Shown: piece after piece, positions 21,071 to 31,996 of the stretch
Position numbering within the stretch: the stretch's first letter is position 1
Layout of the letters: each line of letters opens with the position of its first letter
Origin: Gnetum montanum
Taxonomy: Eukaryota; Streptophyta; Gnetopsida; Gnetales; Gnetaceae
NCBI GenBank assembly: GCA_015680685.1
Contig: MNCI01004738.1
Location: 142,944-206,943, forward strand
DNA length: 64,000 nt
Direction of reading: 5' to 3'
Translations under genes and position numbers: made by a program
Notes under the pieces: generated by a model
What the model saw: the letters and a program-made list of their open reading frames with translations, nothing else
The model's database searches: none
Told to the model about the DNA's origin: nothing

Positions 21071-22665
21071 TAGCTACCACCTATGTTTTGCTAATAGATT
21101 TATCATTGTTATTAATATAGTTCATAGCAACATTGCTCATTTTATTTTTCTTCTTAATCTCTTTTAAATTCTCTTAGAGTATCCTTCCATTTGAAATAGT
21201 TGATCTAAGCTAATATTATATTTACTTATTTTTAAGTCTTCTATTATGTCATACCTCCCTCCATCATAAAATCCTAACTTCCTAAACATTCTTGGAAGAA
21301 AATCTTGATGATCTTCTTCATTAGGTTGATATTTTTCATTTGATTTCTATTATTCTTTAAAAACCTTATGTTTTTTGGTAGGCTCAAGTATTGTAGTTGG
21401 AGGTCTAGATTTTGTCATTCTCTCTTTTGCACTTATGAGCTCAAATCTAGGCTTCTCATTAGTATTGAAATCATTGTTAGATGAGTATCTTGATTCTAAA
21501 CTCTTAGATGTCTCATTACTAGATGACGTTTCTATATAATGTACTTAGGGGTGTGTGAATTATTTAAATTCCTCTTCAAATTCTATTAGGCTAGAATCAT
21601 ATAACTCTTTTCTTGATTCAGTATCTTTAAATTTAGCTTGTTTGAATTTTCTATCTTTTTAAATTTTTACTTTTGACATAGTTTTTTCTAATTTGATAAG
21701 TTTGTTTAACACTTCTTTCAAATGTTTAACTTATTAGAATATACATTTTGCAAATCTATAGAATTACCGATTCAATGTAGCATCTTGGATTGAGTTAAAT
21801 TCTGTATTGGAAATATTCCTTTTTAAGGATCTTTATAGAAAGATGTGTATTTTTAGGGATTAAATTTAAGTTTCCTTCTAATTCTATAGCTTCAGTATAA
21901 GGTTCTAATAAAGTATTGACATTTTGAGTTCTTTGTAGCCAAATTGAGATTCTAGGATCTATAGCATTTGAATATGTCTCTTAGAACTTCATTGTTCATT
22001 CGGAATTGGTTTTGGAATAGGTTGCATACTCTTTGGAGTTTTATGTTGAATTCTCTTACTGACTCCTTATTTTTCTATTTCATTTAAAATTTGCCACTAT
22101 ACAGTTGATGTTGTTTAATCTGATTATTAAATTGAGTTATAAATAAGGATTTCATATCATCCCAACTAGTGATACTATTATTTGGCAAGTTTGAGTACCA
22201 AATTTGGGCCATGCCTCTAAGGTTACCTATAAATAGTCTACATGCTTGATCTTCAAGTTGAATATTTGTATGAATAAGAGCTATCTCAAATAGGTGTAAA
22301 TATTCCTCTATTGAATAAGCTTTACCAAGAACATATGATTCTAGAAGATGCTTATAAGCTAAATTTGGGATATTATGATAAGCATTGAACATCAAAGATA
22401 TGGGTAGCTAGAATGGGTTAACAAGGAGTGGATTTGCCATTATTTATAAACTATGAGTTTCACTGGATGATCCTATTTTTAATTTAGCTTTATATTTGAA
22501 AGAAAAGCCTATAATTAACAGTGATGTCTTAGTACGTAGTGTCTTAATTCTAGTACATAAATTTTTAAGTACAATTTTAGTTTCTCTTGATGTAGTTCCA
22601 ATTTTAAGTTGAAATGCATTCATTGAACTTTTGAAATCTTCTTGTTTATCTGAGGAACCACTCAT
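21071..22665 (-). pseudogene. gag: Giant element gag
   Basis: N-terminal piece at 22665-22444 begins MSGSSDKQEDF. After a gap the core 22395-22084 contains SIEEYLHLFEIALIHTN, ACRLFIGNLRGMAQIWYSNL and SITSWDDMKSLFITQFNNQ, the standard retrotransposon-gag signature. Below 22084 the frame decays and I could not place a zinc knuckle. Capsid function, particle formation. The primer site at 22757-22769 lies about 90 bases before the first Met, as expected for the leader. Confidence 0.8.
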
Positions 22666-22756
22666 GAGCCAAAATAACTAAGTGAACTTGCTTATATCCT
22701 ATTTTAATTTACTATGACCTAATGAGCTTTAATATACATTAACAAGATCAGGTCAT

Positions 22757-22769
22757 CCTTCTAGCACCA
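22757..22769 (-). promoter_or_regulatory. Primer-binding-site candidate, giant element
   Basis: Minus strand TGGTGCTAGAAGG next to the inner end of the right LTR, with the TGG start that pairs with tRNA CCA. I cannot assign the tRNA with confidence. Confidence 0.5.
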
Positions 22770-22776
22770 GTTAAGC

Positions 22777-25334
22777 TATTGGTAGCCAAATCAAGGATGA
22801 CTTTGCCACAAGGAATAGCTTGAATAACTCATTTTAGGTTGTTGCTAGTCTTTGGTACCACCAAGGCATGGATACCCCCAAATAGCCTATGCTGTTGTAC
22901 ATGAGCTAAATATGACTAATTGTGAATAATAGTAAAGATCTATCTATGAAACAAAGGGGTTGATGTTTTATATGTAATTAATTATCTATCCTTTTCAGTT
23001 GTCTCTTAACACAAATAAAGAAATTTCATAACTCTTCTATACGTATACCTTTAAATATTATATAATACACATATAATGAATGACTAGTTTTATAAAAATG
23101 TTGATCTTAAATTTCAAATTATTAATTAACTAACTTCCCAAATCAAGATCACAAAAGTTTTGCTAAATATAGGGAGAAACTAAGGGAAATAAAATTATTC
23201 ATAAAGGTTAGAGCTAGATAAAGATGATAGTATTTCTATTTTAAACTAATTAAGGATTGACACATATTAACGCTACACCATCCAAATAGAAAAATAGAAA
23301 TAAGCTAAACCTCTAATCATAGAGGAAGTAATCTATTCTAGAACTAATGATCCATTCATGTGTAACTTATGAAATATTTAAACTAAACATATAAGAAAAG
23401 ATACTCAACTAGAAATGCTAAGCCAAGAATTAAAATCTAAATTAGATAGATAGAACCTATTTAAAATGCCATTTTAAAAGTGTTTTTACACTTTTTTTCT
23501 TTCAATTCCACTTGCCTTTATTAGATATGCTCTAGGCTTTATATATAGTATCCTCTAGAAATTACAGTAGTTACAAAATTTATGAAGGTTAAGGCTCCAT
23601 ACACATTACATATAAAAGGAGGTTATTTGATAGTTTTTTTGTTTCTTGAAAGATTTTCCTTATTCTTTGGAGCTAGATTCCTTCCATTGATAATTACTAA
23701 GATAACCTCCTATGATTGAGCAAGGCCTTAATAGCTTGATTTCTTATATTTAGATAAATATCATTAAGATTTTGAAGGATCTTCTCAACATTTGTTTCTT
23801 CCGAACCTAATTCAATTATAGAGTTGATGATCTTAGTTAATGTAGCTCTTGCACTAGAATAAGTTGTTCTAATTCCAATTTCTTCTTGGCAGTTTCATTC
23901 ATGATTCCTGTAACTACCATCATCATTGTATCTAAAAATCCCTAATTATATTAGGGTAAACATTCTTTTTTAGCTCTAGCTAAATCATACAATTCTTGTG
24001 CCTTTCTCTCCATTTGCACAAAAATGGGCTATCTTTATTGAAACTCCATAATTTTACCTCTTATTTCTCTTTTCCACTCTTTGTTATAATTTATTTCAAT
24101 AACTATTTCCCTAAGGTTTAGTAGAGTTAGATGTGAATAATTTGGAGCTTTACCTTTTCTAGCCTATTCCAACTCTAAGCTCATTGTAGTTAGCCATTCT
24201 TCCAACTAGGTCATTAATTGCTCTTTATTTTCTAGCAATGATTCTTTGATAGTTACCACTACTTTGAGCTGTTCATTTTCCTCTTTGAACCTTTTTAATT
24301 CTTCCTATAGCTTTGATGTATCGTGTTCTTTCTACAAAAGGAATTTTTGTAGCTTAGCTATGTGTTTTTCTGCTATTTGTCTCATATCTTTAATCAAAGT
24401 AGCTATTGTATCTTACCTCTCTTCATGTGGCATTACAAGATTTTCCTTTCCTATTTGAGGTTCATCTACCTTGTATTAGAAGATCACACTAGCTTCAATT
24501 TCTAGCTTAGTGAGAAGCTTCTAGCTCAGTATGATTCTTTTTGCTTTCTATTTAATCTTAAATGACTGAGCTACTTCCTTCATCAAATACCCTAAAGTAA
24601 AATTTAGAATAGTAAGAGAAAATGATGAAATTTCCTCTTCCTTTTATTGCTATTGCTATAGCTTCATTAGTGTCCACTATTTCAACAATTTTTATTGCTA
24701 CTTCTCTTTTATTCTTTACTCTAAAAATTATTGTTACTCTAGCTCTTTCAATCTTTGCTACTTTAGAAGTTGTTGTTGCTATTTTTCTTTGTAAAGCCTT
24801 ATTCTTTCCGATTCCTATTTTCTAGCTTTCTTAACTTTTACATATTCTATTGGGAATTACTTCCTCTAGCTCAAATAGTTTCCAAAAATAAAAAATACTT
24901 TTCTTCCATTAATGATAAATACTCATTAGGACTATCCCTAGCTATAGAATGATTCTTGTCCTCCATCCATCTACATACTTTAATGGCTAGCTAACCACAA
25001 GCATTGGATAGTAGCTTCATTGATAAAATCTTTTTAAGCTATATATGGATTTCATCCTTTGCTGGGTTTACTTCCTTGTCTTTAGTTCTTAAGTAAACTA
25101 GATTTTTCTAATGGGGCTAACAAACTTTTCTAGTTTTAGTAGTTGAATAAATTCTCTTTGGAGCTAGAGGAAAACTACACTGATCTTTGTATCTTTTGAC
25201 CATTCCTCTCAGATGCACTGAATTGATAAATTTTCAAAAGTTGAAATTTAAAAATAAAACCTCTTTATGCCTATAATCATGCCTTAAGGGGATTTCCTAG
25301 ATGTGTCGTGCAACTTCCAAGGCTACTAAATAAG
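22777..25334 (-). repeat. Giant element 5' LTR (right copy), inner part
   Basis: Matches 10206 to about 12690 of the left LTR, including TCTCTTAACACAAATAAA (about 22998), a CATATAATGAATGA block and the coiled-coil end of ORF-X2. Cut at 25334 by the Copia-like element and continued at 31997. Confidence 0.85.
23700..25334 (-). pseudogene. ORF-X2 relic, 5' LTR copy, C-terminal half
   Basis: Continues the frame that starts at 33561, on the far side of the Copia-like insertion. It shows LTILNFTLGYLMKEVAQSF near 24590, DTIATLIKDMRQIAEKHIAK, EELKRFKEENEQLKVVVTIK near 24280 and ELYDLARAKKE, GIMNETAKKKLELEQ further on. It is the same coiled-coil protein as 11100-12690 with independent substitutions. 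Stops are again mostly TAA or TAG at likely Gln codons. Confidence 0.6.
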
Positions 25335-26462
25335 TGTTGACCTTTTGTTAAGTCAAAACCTTAGAGAATATAGAGACTGTAGAATGTGTGTTTATGATTA
25401 TAGTCTTGTAGGACCATGAAATAATATAATGAGAAAGGACTTCAAATGGAAATATAAGACTTAAGAACAAGAACTAAATTAGATCCATGATGAGATGTTG
25501 AAATGAAGACTAAGTGAATAGGATAAGAAATAGAGTCAATGAGTAAAATGTAGATGTTCTGAGGATTACCGAGAAGCCAAAATGCCAAAGAAATGCTCTA
25601 GATGTCAAAGTGTGTAGGAAAGGTGTTACAAAAATAATAGATGTCTATCTAGGAGAGTAGAAATCTCACAAAAAATAATAGATGTCTATTTAGGAGTTAG
25701 ACATCTCATTATAGACATCTTAACTTTTGAGTAGGCATATCTCCTGCATTGAGGGTGTTCATTGTTAGATGTCTCATCCTTGAAGTAGATGTCTATACTA
25801 GTCGTTTGATAGCCATTACATGAATTTTGAGAAGGTTTTAAAAAATCAAAGGTATAAAACTAAGTGGAATTCTTGGGAATTATGCAAGTACTATTCATTT
25901 TCAAATCAATCTAAAGTTACTCAAAGAGATTTTGTGCTTGTTCTTCATTGTATTATCTTTTGTATGTTTTGGTTGGTTGTATTAAGCATCATTGCAAGGA
26001 CTCTATAAATTTAGTTACACTTTCTCCTTGATCTTTTACTTTCTTTCTTTGTAAGCCCTAAAGGGTTGATGTGCTTCTTGCTAGAAGGCATCTTTGTTGA
26101 GATTGTTGGAACCTTGCGACTTAAGTGGTTTTGTGGTGATAAAACACTTTGTTGTGAAGCTCACATTGGCAAAGGTTGTGGAATCCTTTAAACCATATTT
26201 TAAGCTTGTGGGACCTTGTAATCTTGAGAGGTTTTGTGGCAATGAAGCACTTCAAAGTAGAGCTCAAATCTTGTAAAGATTATGGTATCCTTCAAACTAC
26301 ATTTTTGCAAAAACAAAGTCCAAAGGTGTGCACAGATTCTACCCTCCAAGTGTGGGTGTACCCAGGTTGGGGAACCATGTAAAAATTGTGTTTGATTCTG
26401 GTGCCTATAGAAATATTAATTGGGAAACTTATTCAACCCCCCTTCTAAGTTCTTGATCCATA
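25335..26462 (+). repeat. Copia-like 5' LTR
   Basis: 1128 bases. U3 carries six exact AGATGTCT or AGACATCT octamers (25639-25794), then TATAAAA at 25853-25859. The rest (GGTTGATGTGCTTCTT, GAGGTTTTGTGG) is shared with 30879-31996. The terminal CA has become TA. Confidence 0.9.
25639..25794. promoter_or_regulatory. AGATGTCT/AGACATCT octamer array in U3
   Basis: Exact AGATGTCT at 25639, 25680, 25767 and 25787 and its reverse complement AGACATCT at 25699 and 25713, about 60 bases before the TATA box. The 3' LTR keeps six exact copies (31175, 31195, 31215, 31243, 31263, 31297). The 63-kb LTR has diverged versions with ATGTCC or ACATCC. Confidence 0.65.
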
Positions 26463-26464
26463 AG

Positions 26465-26476
26465 TGGTATTAGAGC
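26465..26476 (+). promoter_or_regulatory. Primer-binding site, initiator-Met tRNA type
   Basis: TGGTATTAGAGC against the canonical TGGTATCAGAGC, one C-to-T change, two bases after the 5' LTR. Confidence 0.85.
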
Positions 26477-26518
26477 CTAGTACTCTCAAGTTTGTGCCTC
26501 ACATTTTAAGAGTGAATG

Positions 26519-28190
26519 ATGGAGGTGACATCTTACACCAATTCACTGATGTTTGATAAGTTTGAATTTGCATATTAGGAGGTAAGAATGCAAGGATTCA
26601 TTGAATACATGAAACTCAAATTCTAGGAGTTAATTCTTAAAGGCTACACACCATCCATTGATAGCACCATAAAAGCACTTAATCCATGAAGAAAATGGAC
26701 TTTCTAAAAAAAGATAAGTTTATGTTTGACTCAAAATCTAAAAATTATCTATATTGTGCAATGGATAAATCCAAGTTTAATAGAATTTTTTTGGTGTAAA
26801 ACCACAAAGGAAATATGGAAAACTCTAGAGGCAACCTATGATGATACATCTATTGTCAAATAATCAAAACTTTTAGTCTTGTAAAGTGAATATGACAAGC
26901 TTAAAATTAAAGAAGGAGAAAATATTAAGGACTACTTCTCTAGGGAAAATGGTCTTGTTGAAGAATTCATAGGAATGTAAAAGGAATTAGCAAAATGTTA
27001 TGTGATCATAAAAACCATTAGAACTTTGTAGCCTAAGTTCAAACCAAAAGTCATAGCCATGGAAAAAATGAGAGATTTCTTAGTGCTGAAATTTGAAGAG
27101 TTTCAAAGCACTTGTATTGCTTATGAGATGAATCTCATAAGTGGAGAAGAAATAAAATAAAATCCCCTCACTCTCAAATCTACATCATAGGATAAGGAGT
27201 TGGTTAAACAAGAACCAAACAATGAATATGAAGTAGCCCTCCTATAAAGGAGAGTTCAAAGACTTATTAGAAAAGAAAGATGCTTGAATTAACTAGGGTT
27301 CAATCAATATGGCACAAAAGGTAGAGAAAAAGGTAAAAATTTTAAAAATTTAAATTTTCATGCATTTTCTATTAAATTTTTGGTATGTGGTGGAAGAGGC
27401 CATGTGGCCTTTGAATGTCCTAGTGCTCTCCGAATGTCCTAGTTCTAGTAGGATCTAAAAAGGAGACCAATTTGAAGCTGAATCCAAAAAGAACAACTTC
27501 TTCACCAGCTGGGATAAAGAACAAAGTGAAGAGGAAGTTGAGACCACTCAATATTCACATCTTATTTGCATTGATCTTACAAAATATGAGGATGGAACAA
27601 CTAAAGATGATGATTAAACAATAGAGACTGATGAAGAAAGCTATGACCTATTGTGTAATGAACTTTTGTCCTTTCAAAGTCTTTGTATTAAGAAAGATAA
27701 GGATCAAGAATTATCTCTACTCAACATAAAATATTTAGATCCCTCACAAGAAAACTTAATCCTAAGGGTTGAGAATAAAAAACTAACCTTATCTTATGAG
27801 CAAACTAAAAAAGAACTTACAGATACACAACTTGTAAATGAGAGATTTGTCAAAGGAAGGGAATCCCTCTGAATAGTTCTAGAACAAGGAAGAAATCCAC
27901 ATGATAAAATTACTTTGGAATATTGTTAACAAGAAGAATCATCAACACAAACTTCATCCAAATAAAAGGCTATATCAAAGTTAAAATTATCAACATGTAC
28001 TTCATTCAAACAAAATGTAGCTCCAAGGTTTGACTATTTTATCCAAAGTAAAAAGGGTAGATGTTATTATTATGGTAGATTTGGGCATAATAAATGGGAT
28101 TGCAATTTAAAATATCACCACATGAATACTTGGTCATATCATAAGACTTCTTGGTCTTACCCAAAGGTGCCCAAAAAGAAAATCTTGTGA
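26519..28190 (+). pseudogene. gag: Copia-like gag with two decayed zinc knuckles
   Basis: Starts ATGGAGGTGACATC at 26519. Gag (UBN2-type) landmarks: EIWKTLEATYDD near 26815, KIKEGENIKDYFS near 26905, and FEEFQSTCIAYEM near 27095. A first knuckle VCGGRGHVAFEC (27390) lacks its leading Cys. A linker with acidic and heptad-rich sequence (27651-27872 open, ENKKLTLSYEQTKKELTD) leads to a second knuckle CYYYGRFGHNKWDC (28050), where the second Cys is Tyr. More than ten stops, mostly TAA or TAG. Would bind RNA and form particles. Not functional as read. Confidence 0.8.
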
Positions 28191-28469
28191 ACAAAAAGGA
28201 GTGGAAGATGAATCAAAAGGGTAAGGAAAGCAAAAAGATGTAGAGAATAAAGAAAAAAGAAGAAGGTGAAATAAAAGAAATTTGTACAAAGAAAGGAGGA
28301 ATTCCAAAAGGAGAACTTCATTTCGAATCTCTATAGACTTTATAATATCCCATCAACAAGAAAAGTAAGTAGAGGTAAGGTTTCTTTTTCTTATCTTGGT
28401 TAAAATTCTTGAAGGACTATAATCCAAGGTAGCTATTCATTAAAATTCCCATACTTCATTTTAATGCCT

Positions 28470-28636
28470 ACTTAGATGTTTACTGTCTACATATGAGAGA
28501 TACATGTCTACTCATATAAATGTACATTTATAAGTAGATGTCTATCTAAGTTTCTTTAGATGCAAGATATACATTTATTAGTTGAGTTAGACGTCTAATT
28601 TTATGGAAAAACCCTTAATTGACATGATTATATAAA
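28470..28636 (+). promoter_or_regulatory. Internal promoter-like cluster upstream of ORF2
   Basis: Copies of the U3 motif recur inside the element: AGATGTTT near 28474, ATGTCTAC near 28504, AGATGTCT at 28536 and the palindrome AGACGTCT at 28589. TATATAAA follows at 28629-28636 and the first ATG of ORF2 about 45 bases later. The layout matches that of the LTR promoters. Confidence 0.5.
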
Positions 28637-28680
28637 GCAAATACTTTCCATTTTTCTCAATTTTCATCATCTAAGCTTCA

Positions 28681-30360
28681 ATGATCAAGAGTAGATGACC
28701 AAGTCTTCCACCATTGTGCAAATCAGTTCATTTCATTGTAGATTCATGATCCACAAGAAGATTGGGACATCTAGGCCTCCACCATGCAAGAGCAAAAAGT
28801 CCAAGGGAGCATTTTCAAGAAAAAAAACACTTATCCACCTCAATTTTGGTTCACTGAAGCACAACATAGATTTGAGGTGACTTTCTTTATTTCCATAGTA
28901 TCTAAAAGATCACTTTTCTTTTACCAGCATCATTAGAAGGAGTTAATGGCATTTTTTAAGCTTTTAAATTAAAACTCTTTTATTTCAATGAATTTTTGTG
29001 TTCATGAGATCCTCATTAGGGAGTTTTATAGTAACATTGCCACTACTAATGTTACTGTTTGGGCTTTTATGTCTACTATAGGGGGCATTTTGATTGAAGT
29101 AACTCCCCAAGTAGTCAATGCCATTCTTGCCATTTCTAGCTCAAATGTTCATAGGGTTACAATTCATTCTATGTTTGATATTTTATTGAATGATGTAATC
29201 CCTATTTCCCATGATGAGTTTTATGATGTTCTTTTCAGTTAGCCAGTATCATTGAGAAGTGGCAAAGTGCTTCGAAGTTAAATGGCCTCAGATACTTCTA
29301 TACTCTCACTTATTGTGCTATAAAATATCATTGTTGAAGGGGGAAGTTACAACTATTTGTTATGAGCTTTTATCATATATTGTCTTCTTACTAGTCATCC
29401 ACTAGACTTGAGACATATCCTCTTATAGAGACATGTTGGGTCTTTTTACAAGAGAGAGAATCTATGGACATCCTTTTCTTATCAATTTTTTGATTTGTTA
29501 GAGAGGAGTTCCTATTTCCGATATGCATATACTAAAAGGTAATAGAAGCCTTAATGAGTATTTTGAGAAAAGGAGTACCACTCACATAGAACCTACAGAA
29601 CCAAGCACTAAGCCTTAGAAAGCAAGAAGAAGAAAGGTTCATCACCTCCTAGGGCCTCTCCTGAGTTGAGAAGGTCCAAATCTTTTAGCATGCAAGTAAA
29701 ATAAACAATTAAGAAGATGCTAAAACCTTTTGTTAGGACTCTTGGGATATTGGATAGAACCTTTCTTATCTTTTTTAGAGAATGGATGTTGTTAGAGTAC
29801 CTCTTTCTCTAGATGGATAGTAGTTTGAAGAGGTTACTACTCCTCTCATGTTAGATAGTGACGAAAATTGTCCCATGTTAGCCAGGCACTCTACAGCTAC
29901 TAGGCCATCCTAAGCATATGACTCAGGAAATGCCTTTAATTCAAAATACCTTGATGCACTACCAACACATGTCAAAGTGAAGTTTCGTAATCCTACGTAG
30001 CCTAAACCTAGCTCTCATATTCAAAAGGATGCTCCTCAAACATTTGAGAAATAGGCAATGGAGAGAATCTTTGTGGCCACATCTTAGTGAAGACAAGCTA
30101 ATCCTAATACATATCAAAGGAAGGTTACTTCTTGATCTTCTCAGTAGGCTCCATCACATCCACTTGCATCATCTTAGTTTTGGGCGAAGCTCCATCCCCA
30201 TAGAACTCTCATCACAGTTTCATCTTCTGATGATGAGGATGAGCAACATATCTCCAGCACCAACACTAGCACTAGAAATGATGATGTTTAAGAGGAGACA
30301 TATAGACCCTCTCATGCAACAACTGACTCTAATGATGGCACCAAGGTTAGTGGATAGATA
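28681..30360 (+). pseudogene. ORF2 relic, putative plant transposon protein domain
   Basis: Frame pieces from 28681 onward: a basic N-terminus (RPPPCKSKKSKGAFSRKKT), then 28988-29242 with HEILIREFYSNI, a Thr/Val stretch, and GGILIEVTPQVVNAILAI. This spacing (REFYxNL ... V.xTP..IN..L.I) is what I know from the putative plant transposon protein domain found beside many plant retrotransposon ORFs. After a stop, basic and Ser/Pro-rich sequence (GSSPPRASPELRRSKS near 29650) and a low-complexity tail run to about 30360. Function unknown. No protease, integrase or RT signature is present. The family assignment is by pattern only. Confidence 0.5.
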
Positions 30361-30861
30361 CTCTTGATTTCTTCCTCCTATTAGGTGACATCAAAAAAAG
30401 GGGAAGAATTTGTGTAGTTATGATAATTTATGAATTCCTTATGTGTAGATGTGTCATTTTGTGATGAAATGTTATATTAGTGATAGTTTGGGATATGATG
30501 GATAGGTTATGATCTATTTGGATAGTTTGTCATGATGGTATTTCTAGATAGTTTATGACAATTTGTGATATATTGAATCCTTGATCATTTATATTGTGGA
30601 TGACATATATATATAATGTGAATAGTTTAAGCATTGGAAATAGGTTATTTGATATCATATTATGGTGACATCATGATGTTATTAGTTTTTCTTTATCATG
30701 GACACATGTAATTTGAACCCATTGGCTTGAGCCTTTATATCCCTATTTTAGTGATACCCTCTACTACCATTAGAATTTATACATCTTAAATGCTTTTATT
30801 ATTTTCCATATAATTTAAGTACTATGCAATCTACTAGCCCATTTTCTAAGTTTTGGACATC

Positions 30862-30878
30862 ACCAAAAAGGGGGAGAT
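30862..30878 (+). promoter_or_regulatory. Polypurine tract, Copia-like element
   Basis: ACCAAAAAGGGGGAGAT directly before the 3' LTR, a classic plant Copia purine tract. Confidence 0.9.
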
Positions 30879-31996
30879 TGTTGACCTTTTGGTGTGTCAA
30901 AACCTTAGAGAAAATGGAGAATGTAGAATGTGTGTTTGTGATTGTAGTCTTGCAAGATCATGAAAGAATATAATGAGTAAGGACTTTGAATGGAAATCAA
31001 AGACTTTAGAACAAGAACTCAATTAGAATGAGATCCATGATGAGATGTTGAAATGAAGACTAAGTAAAAAAGATGAGAAACGGGGTCTAGGAGCCAAATG
31101 AAGATGTTCTAAGGACTACCAAGAAGCCAAAATGTCAAAGGAATGCTCTAGATCTCACAGTCTGTAGGGAAGGTAGATGTCTCACAAAAAAAGTAGATGT
31201 CTATCTAGGAGGGTAGATGTCTAAAGGTAAACATCTTATTGTAGACATCTAAACTTTTGAGTAGACATCTCTCCTACATTAAGGGTGGTCATAATTAGAC
31301 ATCTCATTCTCGAAGTGGACATCTACAGTAGCCATTTGATAGTTGTTATATGAATTCTTAGGGGTTTTTGGAAACTCAAATGGTATAAGACTAAGTGAAA
31401 TTATTGGGAATTGTGTAACTACTATTCATTATCAAATCAATCCAAGGCTACTCAAATAGATTTTGTGCTTTTCAATCATTATATTATCTTTTGTATATTT
31501 TGGTTGGTTGTATTGAACCTCATTGTAAGAACTCTATAAATTTAGTTACACTTTCTCCTTGATCTTCTTCTTTCTTTCTTTGTAAGCCTTTCAGGGTTGA
31601 TGTGCTTCTTACAGGAAGGCATCTTCATTAAGCTTGTTAGGACCTTGCAGGTTTGAGTGGTTTTGCAATGAAAAAAATACTCTAGTGTGAAGCTCACATT
31701 TGTAAAGGTTGTGGGGACCTTTCAACCACATTTTGAGCTTGTTTGAACCTTGCAAAGTTAAGTGGTTTTATAGCAACAAAATACTCTAGAGTGGAGCTCA
31801 AATCTTGTAAAGGTTGTGGTGTCCTTCAAATCACATTTTTGAAGCAACAAAGTTTGGCGACGTGCAAGGATTCTACCCTCTAAGTGTGAACGTACCTAAG
31901 TTGAGGAACCATGTAAAAATTATGTTTGATTTTGGTGGCTGCAACAATTTTAATTAGGAAACTTATTCAACCCTCCTTCTAAGTTCTCAATCCACA
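30879..31996 (+). repeat. Copia-like 3' LTR
   Basis: 1118 bases, TGTTGACC...TCCACA. Closely similar to 25335-26462, with six exact U3 octamers and a TATAAGA at the TATA position (near 31383). Confidence 0.9.

Larger units (their letters stand above)
25335..31996 (+). mobile_element. Pol-less Copia-like LTR element nested in giant LTR
   Basis: LTRs 25335-26462 and 30879-31996 begin TGTTGACCTTTTG and end in TCCATA or TCCACA. The flanks ATAAG (25330-25334 and 31997-32001) are a perfect 5-bp target duplication. Primer site TGGTATTAGAGC (26465-26476) fits initiator-Met tRNA with one transition. The purine tract AAAAAGGGGGAGAT abuts the 3' LTR. The 4.4-kb interior has a two-knuckle gag relic and a second ORF, but no protease, integrase or RT that I can find. 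It is therefore non-autonomous. A related LTR lies at 63081-64000. Confidence 0.9.

Noticed and set aside
25639-25794. CRISPR-like array (repeated octamers)
   Set aside because: Repeats are only 8 bases, occur in both orientations and lie in an LTR of a plant retrotransposon.
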